NCBI RefSeq assembly: GCF_022458985.1
Contig: NC_061776.1
Coordinates: 3,495,340 to 3,559,339 of the forward strand
Length of the DNA stretch: 64,000 nt
Direction of reading: 5' to 3'
DNA from: Mugil cephalus
Taxonomy: Eukaryota > Chordata > Actinopteri > Mugiliformes > Mugilidae
Positions 1 to 10,806 of this stretch are shown one piece after another (position 1 is the stretch's first letter; every line of letters begins with the position of its first letter). The position numbers and the translations under genes are program-made. The notes below the pieces were generated by a model, which was not told where the DNA came from, did not search any database, and saw nothing but the letters and a program-made list of their open reading frames with translations.

Positions 1-546
1 AGCCTGATTAAAAAGATGAGTGTTGAGCCTCTATTTAAAAGTATCAACAGTCTCTGAGGCCCTGAGCTTCTCCAGCTGTTCCACAGTGTGACGACCCCTC
101 CCTCTTCTGGTCGTCATGATTGTTTTTCTGCAGGCTCATTGCAGGTATATGGGTGGAGCTGAAGAACCAAGTCACATGCACCTGGACAACCTGCCCCAGG
201 GTGTTTAGCTGACTCTTCATTCTCACTCTCTCTCTCTGATCACCTGCTTGGTTTGTGTTTGTGTTTCTTTGTTTTAAACATCAACACATTTCATTTACAT
301 ACATTGTTGCATACATTACTGACCTTACTGATATCGTTATTATGATGATTTGAGTTGTATTTATAAATACATTTTCAGTTAAATTACTTTAAATTTGTGT
401 TCTCCCCCTTTGTGTTGCTCTCGGAGCCAGGGCTGTGACAACAGTCGGGGCCATAATAACTAAATGCTGCCTCCCCGTGTGTCTTAGATAGAACTTGTGG
501 TTGGTTAAAAGGCCGGTGCTGGAAGACCTCAGAGTTCACGAGGGTT
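1..546. other. Unassigned sequence upstream of gap, probably proc 5' region
   Basis: No complete gene is visible. The last about 50 bases before the gap (from about 494) read on the + strand as a short open stretch containing KR then LEDLR after a possible TAG acceptor. This weakly resembles the propeptide cleavage site and first Gla residues (KR...FLEELR) of vitamin K-dependent proteases. It might be the start of the missing Gla exon, but the spacing is two residues short and I would not rely on it. Confidence 0.25.
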
Positions 547-1046
547 NNNNNNNNNNNNNNNNNNNNNNNNNNNNNNNNNNNNNNNNNNNNNNNNNNNNNN
601 NNNNNNNNNNNNNNNNNNNNNNNNNNNNNNNNNNNNNNNNNNNNNNNNNNNNNNNNNNNNNNNNNNNNNNNNNNNNNNNNNNNNNNNNNNNNNNNNNNNN
701 NNNNNNNNNNNNNNNNNNNNNNNNNNNNNNNNNNNNNNNNNNNNNNNNNNNNNNNNNNNNNNNNNNNNNNNNNNNNNNNNNNNNNNNNNNNNNNNNNNNN
801 NNNNNNNNNNNNNNNNNNNNNNNNNNNNNNNNNNNNNNNNNNNNNNNNNNNNNNNNNNNNNNNNNNNNNNNNNNNNNNNNNNNNNNNNNNNNNNNNNNNN
901 NNNNNNNNNNNNNNNNNNNNNNNNNNNNNNNNNNNNNNNNNNNNNNNNNNNNNNNNNNNNNNNNNNNNNNNNNNNNNNNNNNNNNNNNNNNNNNNNNNNN
1001 NNNNNNNNNNNNNNNNNNNNNNNNNNNNNNNNNNNNNNNNNNNNNN
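547..1046. other. Assembly gap, 500 N
   Basis: Exactly 500 consecutive N, the usual placeholder for a gap of unknown size. It removes the signal peptide, propeptide and most of the Gla domain of the protein C gene that resumes immediately after it. Confidence 0.99.
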
Positions 1047-1048
1047 AA

Positions 1049-4000
1049 AAGTGCGACTACGAGGAAGCCAGAGAGATTTTCCAGACCAGAGAAGCGACGG
1101 TAAGATGAGTCTCTGTGTCACCTTCTTCACATAAAACAAACTGTATCTACTCTGCTCACAGATGACGACTCAGTTACATCATGTCATTAGATTTTAGCCA
1201 CTTTGCAGCTTGACGCCTTTGTCAGTATAAAAAAGCTAATGGACTTCATTGCACATTCTGTTAAACTAGATGGAAAACTCCTCCTGCCGGGGTCAGTGTG
1301 ATCCCGGATCCTCTGGCTCTTCTTCACGTTGAGGTCCAGTCTTCATCTCTGACTCTTTGTCTTTTGTGTGTTTACAGCTGGAGTTCTGGACAGTGTACAC
1401 GGGTGAGGCGAGTCTGTTCGATGCTCTTAAAAGGTTTATCTAGCTGAATGTAAAAGCAGCTCTCACACTCCTGCAGAACGAAACTGAGACGATCTCTGCT
1501 GAATGAGAATCTACACAGGAGGTCGGAAGGTTTTTCTGTAAAGCAGAAAGTTTGACAAAGCAAAGTAGCTACAGAACAGTTCCTAATATAAAACTGTCAT
1601 CAAATGGATAATGGTACGGAGGAGATGATTGACGGGAAAGACAAAAACCTTAAGCCCTGTTAAGCCCCTCCCCCAAAGGATCTGATTGGTCTGGCAGATC
1701 TTAGCTGGAGCAGAAACAGTTAACAACGGAGAGAATACAGAACAATTTCTTTCCACCAAACAAACTGTAAGTGAGGAAGTTGGTTTTCCTTCCAGGCCAG
1801 TGTGGTTTAACCTTAGTGCTACTTTGCCATTGACACCATAGTGACGTCTTAACCCTTACGTACAGTTAAACACGGTAATGCATTTGACAGCAGAGAAAAA
1901 AAATAATTAAATTATTTTCATGCTAATTTGTTCAGGCACTTTACATATTTCTGGAGTGAGGCTCACCTGCCTTTAGTGAAGTGGTTTTTAAGGAAAATTT
2001 TGATTAAAGCAGCTTCTTTTGTTGTATTACTGCTCATTTTAAACTATAAAAGAAGAAGGGAAGAGGAATTCATTTATTGTTTCTGCAGTAAAATAAAGAA
2101 AATGGAAAGAAAAGCAAAGTGACTAGTTTGCTTTAGTGTTTATAGTGGTTTTATTTTGATGTCTGTAGTTCGTATAGACGATGCTACTCTTGACCTGAAC
2201 AGTTTTTTTCTGGCTCAGCTTAGTCAGCGTTAGGGTGCAGCGAGGAGGTTTCTCCCCTGCAGAGAACTGTGGGAAATGTGCTCTGCCTGTGTTTCAGATG
2301 GGAACCAGTGTCAGTCCAACGTGTGCATTCACGGAGAGTGTGTGGATCTGCACCAAGACTATGCCTGCCGCTGCAACCAGGGATACGAGGGCAAATACTG
2401 CAATCAGCGTGAGTCTCTGCGTCTCGGCGAGGACTGAGTTTAGTTTCCTTTTGGCTGTTTTGGACGTTCAGACTTGGTTTACGGGTTCGACTCCCCTGGA
2501 AATGCATTGAGTCAGTGAAGGTTTTCCTGAAAGAGAACGAGGCGAGAACAACAATAAAAACCACATCTTTACACCAAGTAATAGTCATAATAGCCCCCAA
2601 TTTAAGAAGCACATGCTCAACATCTCATCTTTTCTGCTACTACCGCTTATCCTCACTAAGGTTGCCAAACCAGAGTACCCAGAGAAAACAGGGTACTACA
2701 TGCTCAACGTATATTCTTTAGTTTCTGTTCCTTACTTTTGCAAATATGAATAGTTAAACAGGGGAATAGGAACTCAACGTAAATCAAATCAAATGAAAAC
2801 AGTCACTTTCTGTTTTTAATATATTTAGTTTTACCAATTGCAACTTTTATTTCTAAATGTGACCCAAACACAGACATGAGAGTGGTCCTTCTCCACGAAG
2901 ATAAACATCCCTGATTACATGTGTTTAACCTGTGCAGCTCTGACGGCCACTAACTGCTCCGTGGACAACGGCGACTGCGACCACGACTGCACGGACAGCG
3001 AGGACGGCCTGTCGAGACGCTGCAGCTGTCTGAGTGGATACAAACTGGACGACGACCACAGGAAATGTGTCCCCAATGGTGAGTGAGAAAGGTTTAAAAT
3101 GTGTAGCCTCTGTACATGGAGATTATTTGAATATAATTCGTACTGTAACACTAATGTTGGACGCTATCAACAAGAAAAGAAATACGTTTATTCTTGAGTA
3201 AAGTTACAATTATTATTATAAACTTTTCATGCACATTATATCTCTACTGGTTTTAGGTTCATATATCGTTAGCCTAATAGCATAATTGCCTAAGTCACTT
3301 TTTGACTTGCTGTTACACTATCAATAAAAATAAAATATGTGCTGCAAACATGTGTTTTTTCTTGTTTGTTTTTGGCTGAAAACGTTCAAATATGACTATG
3401 GCAATTATGCCATCGGCCTAACAAAGGGGCATCTGGAATATCTGTGTTGTACACTGATGGACCCTCATCATCGTGTTTGAATGACCTTTATGAGTGGGGA
3501 AAGTGAGCAGGACTCCGTACTTCACATGGAGCATCAGCAGACTAAACTACACGGGTCACTTGTTTGATTTTAGATGAAGATTTTAGATTATTCTTTAATT
3601 TAGTATTTTCCCCTGCAGGTTCTGCATCGTGTGGCCGGTTGCTGATCAACAGGTCGTCATACACCAAGCCGATGGACGGCCTGCTGCCCTGGATGGTGGG
3701 AGGGGAGGTGGGCAAGAAGGGGGAAAGTCCCTGGCAGGTAATTGACTCATACAGTTAACAGATAAGGAAAGTTTGCCTGCAACACTCACCAACTGTGTCT
3801 TGAGGATAGAACTTTTGTTTTTGCCGGCTGTAAATGCTAGCTTGGGCCTTGACTTGTTTCCCTGGCTAGCTTTGCATTTCCCATTTCAAACATTGCAATG
3901 ATCTCTGTCTGCATCAAATTCCAAAAAGGCGTCTCCACACTCTTTGTCTTTAGTAGATACTCTACTACCCTAAAAGAAGAGCAGGAGAAACGAGATAAAC

Positions 4001-5485
4001 AAAAGTCTGGCACAGATTCATACATCGGACTGAAGGAAACATGTAGAATCTAATTAAAGCTGATGATCTTATGGGACAGTTTGAGAGTATAAGAGGAATC
4101 ATGGGAAGGTTGGAAATTTGTTCATACAGATGGGAAAGGAAAACTGCAGGAGGCCGTGCAGACTGGGCAGGCTGATGAGACCACAGCAACAGATGTGATC
4201 TCAAACACCAAAATCTGGCATTGAATGATTCCCTGTGAATCAGAACATTATTCGTTATTTATCCAGCACAAAGTTTGGTACTGATCCTGTGTGGTTTTTA
4301 TCTTGACCATGTTTAATCAAATCACAGCCTCCTGGTCCTGAGAGGTGAGTTTTATAGCTGATTGTTGGCCTTTTGCTGTGTCGGGCCATTGGTGAGCATC
4401 TCTTGCGCATGCAGGACTCCTGTCTGCAGCTTTTCAGCCAGTTCAGTCGATCAGAGAGATCCCTCCTACTGACTGACCGTCTTAGAGAACCAATGCATGT
4501 GAAACTGTCTCCGTGCAGGTGCTGGTACTCAACGCCCGAGGACGTTTTCACTGCGGGGGCGTCCTCATCGCCGAGAGCTGGGTCCTGACGGCCGCTCACT
4601 GTCTCGAAGACAACCGGAGATTCAGTGTACGACTGGGTGGGTCTTCATTCTTCACACGCTCCACTTTTTCTGAATTTACACAATGCTAAGCAGAGAGAAG
4701 ACAATTTGTGGCATTTAGTTAAAACCTCCATGAGATTAAGTGTTTTTTTTATATTTCATATAAAATCGACTGACACGTTCTTCAGCTCAGAATCCACAGC
4801 TGATCCTGAATTATAATTATATACTATCCTGACATATATGGTGCTTTGAGGGAAATGGTATAAAATGAGGTTTTGGTAACAGCTCCAATGTGACTGATTT
4901 GCGTCTTCAGGTGACTACGAGCGTTTCAGAGACGAAGGGAGCGAGGTAACCCTGAGGGTCATCGCAACTTTCAAACATCCGAACTACAACAGGGACACGG
5001 TGGACAATGACATCGCCCTGCTGCGCCTGCAGAGCCCTGCGCCCAACTCAGAATACATCGTCCCCGTGTGCCTGCCGGGACGTGAGATGGCCGAGCGAGT
5101 TCTCCACCTGAACGGGACCCTCACCACGGTGAGCGGCTGGGGAAAGGACGACCTGGACAGCACTCACTACAGCTCGGCGCTCAACGTCATCAAAATCCCG
5201 CTGGTCAGCCACAGCGTCTGCTCCCGCCTGATGTTCCCGTACAACATCTCTGAAAACGTCCTCTGTGCTGGGGTCCTGGGACAGAGGAAGGACGCCTGCG
5301 AGGGGGACAGCGGCGGACCGATGGTCACTCTGTACCGGGACACCTGGTTCCTGGTTGGCCTGGTGTCCTGGGGCGACGGTTGTGGCAAGGAGGACAAGCT
5401 GGGTATCTACACCAAGGTGTCCAACTACAACGACTGGATCCACAAGGTGATTGAGGACTGGGACAAAGGTCTCCATCTACTGTGA
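1049..5485 (+). CDS. proc: Vitamin K-dependent protein C-like serine protease (5' partial)
   Basis: Exons seen: 1049-1099 (Gla end, [17 protein letters not shown]), 1378-1402 (the 25-nt exon typical of this family), 2298-2408 (EGF1), 2938-3078 (EGF2), 3619-3737 (linker and start of protease), 4519-4636 (catalytic His, LTAAHC) and 4911-5485 (Asp in DNDIALL, Ser in GDSGGP, stop TGA). All introns are GT-AG and phases chain correctly (0,1,1,1,0,1). The S1-pocket Asp ([10 protein letters not shown]) is present, so trypsin-like specificity is expected. The C-terminal half resembles mammalian protein C more than factors VII, IX or X. Known role of the family: a secreted zymogen that, once activated by thrombin, inactivates factors Va and VIIIa. 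Odd point: the residue before MVGGEVG is Trp, not Arg, and no dibasic processing site is visible in the short linker after CGRLL. The N-terminus is lost in the gap. A closely related paralogue cannot be excluded. Confidence 0.88.
2624..2700 (-). repeat. SINE-like repeat tail in proc intron
   Basis: Read on the - strand this contains the GGGTACTCTGGTTT and GTGAGGATAAGCGG words that recur at 50.4-50.6, 53.9-54.0 and 56.3-56.6 kb. It is a short truncated copy of that family between the EGF1 and EGF2 exons. Confidence 0.5.
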
Positions 5486-5586
5486 CCCTCCAGTGTCTGA
5501 TCCACGTCCACCCAGCAGCTGATCCAGTCTGGTCTGTTTAACCCACATAAAACCCCAGCACATTAGCGATGTGACGCACTTTGTTA

Positions 5587-5592
5587 AATAAA
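5587..5592 (+). terminator. Poly(A) signal of proc-like gene
   Basis: AATAAA lies 102 bases after the protein C stop codon, a normal distance for a short 3' UTR. Confidence 0.7.
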
Positions 5593-6083
5593 CCGATTTA
5601 CTATCGAGAGGCTTCTGTTTGGTTTTTCAGTCTTAAACATCTCTGTTAGCTTGGCGGCTCAAAACTAAGTGAGACACATTCATGACAACTTTATAAATCC
5701 CACCAGGGACAATTGGTTCAGACAGCTCGCATACTATTATACACAAGTACATATGATAACAGTAGAAAGCAAGTAAAATCCCAGAGAACGTCTGAATCGC
5801 AACAGTTTCTCTTCAAGTGTTTTCCATCAACCAGAGAAGCAGAAAAACAACTCGTACGAGGCCCAAGTTCTACTTAGAAGGGTCCATGTGTCAATATTAG
5901 ATGTCCTGATCGGTATCAGGGACGTTCCTGGTATTTTTAAAATGATTGAAATCCATTCGATCAGACTTCAGGGAAGCTCAGAGTTTTCTACTTATTTGTT
6001 TTAGCTCTACTGTAAATCAAAACTACATCAAAACATCCCCTTCATCGGTTTTAGTGCCGGGTGGATAACGTCAAAAGGTGAAC

Positions 6084-6134
6084 GAAGAAGAAGAAGAAGA
6101 AGAAGAAGAAGAAGAAGGAGAAGAAGAAGAAGAC
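6084..6134. repeat. (GAA)n microsatellite
   Basis: About 17 near-perfect GAA triplets with one GGAG interruption, in the intergenic region 0.6 kb downstream of the protein C stop. Confidence 0.95.
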
Positions 6135-9040
6135 GAGTTGAAATCTTCCAGAGAGTGTTAGACTTTAGGAAGTTACAGAGGAGGAATCGGTCTTGGATCT
6201 CCATCTCAAAAACTTGATCTCCTGAGTCAGATCAGACCAGTGCCTTAGGAGTAGACGCTGTGGTGGTAACCATGGTAACCTTTTCTAATCATCTCCTGAT
6301 AAATTAACATCAGCTTGAGGAGTTTCCAGGAGGAGGTAGAAAAAAAAAGATGAACCAAAGCTGGAATCCACATGGACAGAGATGATGGAGAAATCTTAGT
6401 CATCTTCTAAGACTCTTCTAGACATTCAGGGAGGAGGAGAACAAACTACATGTCCTACTCCTTCTTCCTCCTGCTCTTATCCTTCTTGTTCCCCCTCATT
6501 ATTAATTTTCCCCAGTAGTAATTCAGTATCATCTATCTTTTTGATTCCTGTCATCCTCCATCTCAGTCCCCTCTCTAGTTCTTTCAATTTCTTTTCCTCC
6601 TTTTTCTGCTCCTCTTTCTCCTTATCTTCTTCTGCATCCCATCAACCTTCTTCTCCTGTTCCATTTCCAGTAGTTCTACAGTGACTGATGTTTAGACGTA
6701 TGGTAACACACATCAAAGCTTTCGTAACATCAACCGCACAAGTCAGTGAAAGACTCAAAAGAAAACAGCCAAGCAACATATGAATAAAGACTGACATTAA
6801 TAAACGACAACAACAATGACAGACGACGTCACTGATGAATGCAAAGAGATTTATTTCCGTTTTCACAGTCGTGTACAGTCTTAAAGGGACATAAATCACA
6901 TTCTGGAAGGAAATACGTTGAAGGCTGAAGCTCCTGTTAAATTCAAAGTCTGTTTGCACACGGAACCGTTTTCATTAAAGCACAAACTGGGATCTGAGGT
7001 GGTTTAATTAAATGACGTCTAGAATTAAAAGTATTGCTTTTAGATTCACACGACAGCACCACAACACAAGCAGGACACACCTGAGATTAACAGTCATGTG
7101 AAGTTCCAGTTAATGACAGTTTAAAGTGAAATAATATTATTGTTTAATGAATCTTGAGAAAGTCAGGACGGTAACATCTCCCTGAAATCCGCTTTTTCCT
7201 TTTCCTGCAGAGACGATTAGTCTCATGTGCTTGAACTGAGTGTTTTAATGTGTCCCTGCATGTTGACCTGAGTCGTTTTTAGGACACACGATGAATTCTG
7301 TACAATCATTTAAAAAAGCATTTACAATTCAGTAAGTGTTGAATCCAGGATCTAATAATTATATTTAAATATTTCTATTAAGACTTTTAACATTTTCAGC
7401 TGCATTTGACTAATTTTCTTTTTCCTGAAGTTTTAAGTTCAACAAAAGTAAATAAATGCCACTCAGCCGTTTTTCACATCTTGTTTCCACTGTTAAATAA
7501 ATTATGTGCAGGTGTAAAACAGCTAAACATGAAAGTATTTACTCAGGAAACAACGAAGGGAGTGGAGAAAGGAAGAAAGTACAGGACGGACTAATGTTCT
7601 TTGGAAACTGGTGAGAGCCACAGATACGGAGCTGAGACTGAAGGTGAAACATCCATGTTTGACTTTCTACTTTCCCACTGACGAAGGAATTGAAAGAAAA
7701 TCTTTGTGCTTTTTGTTGCTGGGACTGAATTTTTCAGTCAGAAGCTGCATCGTGTTTTTCAAGGGTCAGACGGCCGTGAGATAAATCTGATTTTATAATG
7801 AGCCTGAGTTTGTGTGGAGGTTTTATTGAACCTGACTTTTTTTTTTTTTTTTAAATGATGAAATGCTGCCACTTAGAGGTAAAAGGTGGAACTGCAGTCA
7901 CAGACAAATCGAGACGGAGACGAGGAGGTTTAGGTGAGAGAAGGTGTGAATTCAGGTAAAGTCTGACAAGTAGTTAGTTAAAGGATTTAGACTGACTCTA
8001 CAGATAGAGGACATTAATAACCATTAATAACCATGTTCACATCGGTCTCCATCATCAACTATTCGTCAACAACAGGTTTCTTTTAAATGTAGAAGTGTTG
8101 AACTGAAAAGCTAGTGCTCTTTTCAGAGATTTAATTATTTATAATTGAATATTAAAGGAGTTTTTGAGGCATGTGCAAAACTTTGATTTTTGAAAATGTC
8201 TCAGAATTACATTAACTCTTATTGTTACAAAGAAAAGTGAGAGCTGATAAACTTGGAATCTTCAGAGAAGACGTGAACGTTCCTCAAGCCTCAGTCTCCT
8301 CTGTGACGTTTAAAGAGAAGATGAGACGAACTCCAGAAGAGCAGGAAAACTTAAAAAAGACACCAGAAGCTAATTCTGATCTAAACACTGATCTGATCAG
8401 TCTCTGGATGAATCCATGATGAAGATAACGATTAACTATGGCCTCCTGAAGATAAAGTGCAGCCATGTATGACAAGTTTGTGATAAATAGATTTTCTGGT
8501 GTTTGTCCTCCTTGTTGTCATGTTATAAACTATTGCTCTGTGTGTTAACATAGACACACACAAGGATTCTTCTACCTGATGTTACGTCTACAATACTGCT
8601 GTATTTCATTGAATCTCTAAAGAGCTTTGAAACCACACCATGAAACCGTCGTTATATTCAGAAAACACTAACGTTAAACACTAAACTCTCTACTACTGCA
8701 TTTATTTGTATAGTTAAGGCTATACTACAAGGCTTTCAAGCATAAATGACAGTTTTACTGTCTAGTATTTGAGTTTTAAATCTGTTGTCTTATCAGTTTA
8801 TCTTAGAAATCAACAAACTAGTATGAGTATGAAGGAGAAAAAGAAACTTATTGCTAGGGAGTGAGGGCAGACGTGTTTCCTTCCACTGGTTATGTGAGTG
8901 AGCAGTTAATGGACTATTGTTTTGGAGGAGAAGATAATTCCCTGTTTAGTTGAAAATACTTCTAAACATGAACCTCAGTCTTTCCAGAGTTAGAACAGAA
9001 TGCACATACGTCTACGGGTTTATGTAATTACTTCTAGTTG

Positions 9041-9055
9041 CCAGCAGAGGGCGAC
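9041..9055 (+). promoter_or_regulatory. CTCF-like motif candidate
   Basis: CCAGCAGAGGGCGAC is close to the core CTCF consensus (CCAGCAGGGGGCGC). A single motif match only; it lies about 0.4 kb from the dusp28 stop codon. Confidence 0.35.
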
Positions 9056-9447
9056 AGAGTTATCCACTACTTCAGTTATTATCAGAGATGCAAGAAAGGC
9101 AACTACCTGGGGTCAGGGGCCAGTAAGGAGGTCCCTAGATTATTTCTAAGACAATGCTGATGAACGCTGTTCGGAGAGGAATCTGGAAATATGTGACTAG
9201 TCCTTGAAGAGCCTCTAGAAACATCTGGCTAGTGTAAATGACATGAACCTTCTCTCCTACCTGACATCAAACGTCTTCAGAATCTCCAGGTTAAACCATT
9301 AAACCTTCCCCGTCAGTGGGCGATTCTTTTCAACGAACAGAAACCCGGCTTTGATTAAGACTTTTTAAGACTCAGGTGAAAACGCGGTCAAACCGTGATG
9401 AAGCGGTGGAGGAGGAGGACTGAGTGGGAGGAGCTTCACCTGTCCAT

Positions 9448-10806
9448 TCAGTTTTTGCCTCTGGACGAAGACGACGAGCGTCCCCGACGTCTCTTCAGCT
9501 CGTCCTCGTATCTCTTCAGCTGGGACATGAAGCCGGGGTTGGGATCGATCACATGGCGAGCCGTCTTCACTTTCTGAGATCACACACAAACCACAGAAAA
9601 TCAGTCATTTAAGGAATGTTCTGCTTCATATCAGCACTATGAAAGATGGAAGCTGCATTACTGGACATTATTAGACCACATATACATATACACAATGTTC
9701 AAGTATATAAATGCTACTGCTGATCTCATTAAAAAGCATCTGAGCCACTGCTCGGGCAGAATGTGCTGATTGTGTTATAATGGCGGTCTGTTCTGCCCGT
9801 GTGCTGTGAGGGCACCTTGGACGATAAACGCTTTCATTTCAGAAAATGAAACGCTGCAGCTGCAGCAGCTCGAACACGATCCGTCTGCTCTGTGACCTGC
9901 AGCAGCAGCAGCGTTTTCTGCACGGCGAGGCCTTTTCTGCTGCTAAACGCACAACCTCAAACATGAGCAACAACAAAGACAGGAGCTGATTTGAAGTGAC
10001 TACTTGGGACAAAAGATCCAACTCTGTCTCCTTAAACTTATGGAAGTGTGGAAACACATCACTGCCAAGTGTCAGTGACATCATTAAGCTAAACGCAGTA
10101 AGTCATTTACACTTGTGCCTCGTCAGTCTGGTTCACTCTGTAATAACTCCACCCAGACACTAGGCGGCGCTGTTTCTAGTTGTTTCTACTTCCTGCTTTA
10201 CATTCAACAGTGGCGACTAAAACTTTCACTGAAATTTCGTCAAATGCGAGTCCTACGAACATCTGTATCTCCAAACCTCCTCAGTTAACCTCATTGATCC
10301 AAAACGACCAATTCAAATGTCGCGGAGATGGAGACGCAGCAGGAAATTCTAAAACAGAAACGCCCAATCGCAGCACTTGCGAAGTCTAAACCTCCTGTCA
10401 TGTACCAGCTGACGCGTTTCCTGGCACCAGTGTGTCCGGTGTAAGAGCTCCTCACTAGCAAGGCCTCGGCGAGCGTCAGTTTGCGGTGCTTCATCAGGTA
10501 CGCGATGCAAACGGTGGCCGAGCGGCTGCGTCCGTTCTTGCAGTACACGACGCTGCGGCCTCCGCGGTTCGCCTCCTTCTGGATGGCGTCGGCGCAGCGG
10601 TCGAAGTGGCTGTACAGGTCCTCGTTGGGGTCGTCGTACACGGGGATCCGGAGCTTGGCGATGGCGCTGCAGGGAAACGGCTGCTGCTTGGTCACGTTGA
10701 TGCAGAGCGTCACCGCCTCCTGCTGGATGAGCTCGTCGCTGCAGGCCGAGCGCGCGTTGCTTATGAACAGAGCGCTGGTGACTTTGCACAGCTGCAGCAT
10801 CCTCAT
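9448..10806 (-). CDS. dusp28: Dual specificity phosphatase 28
   Basis: Two exons on the - strand: 10806-10456 (ATG) and 9573-9448 (TGA), joined by a GT-AG intron to give 158 residues. Exon 1 carries the substrate-side PVYDDPNEDL segment and the phosphatase loop VVYCKNGRSRSATVC, in which the usual His before the catalytic Cys is Tyr. As I recall, mammalian DUSP28 has the same change. Exon 2 encodes KVKTARHVIDPNPGFMSQL and an Arg/Ser-rich tail, matching the family C-terminus (PNPGF...QL). The junction reads AEALL-KVK. The start is ATG 10806 or 10800 (M-R-M); an upstream in-frame GTG is not needed, and a CCCAG just upstream could be an acceptor for a further 5' exon. The family are small atypical phosphatases without a MAP-kinase binding domain. 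Its length and motif order are normal. Confidence 0.9.

Larger units (their letters stand above)
5593..9447. other. Gene-poor interval between proc and dusp28
   Basis: I see no exon with conserved protein features on either strand; open frames are short and of biased composition. It holds a GAA microsatellite near 6.1 kb, a T-run near 7.84 kb and a CTCF-like word near 9.04 kb. Confidence 0.6.

Noticed and set aside
5048-5476. Long minus-strand open frames antisense to the last proc exon
   Set aside because: Shadows of the GC-rich protease exon; no domain, and the plus frame has the full serine protease motifs.
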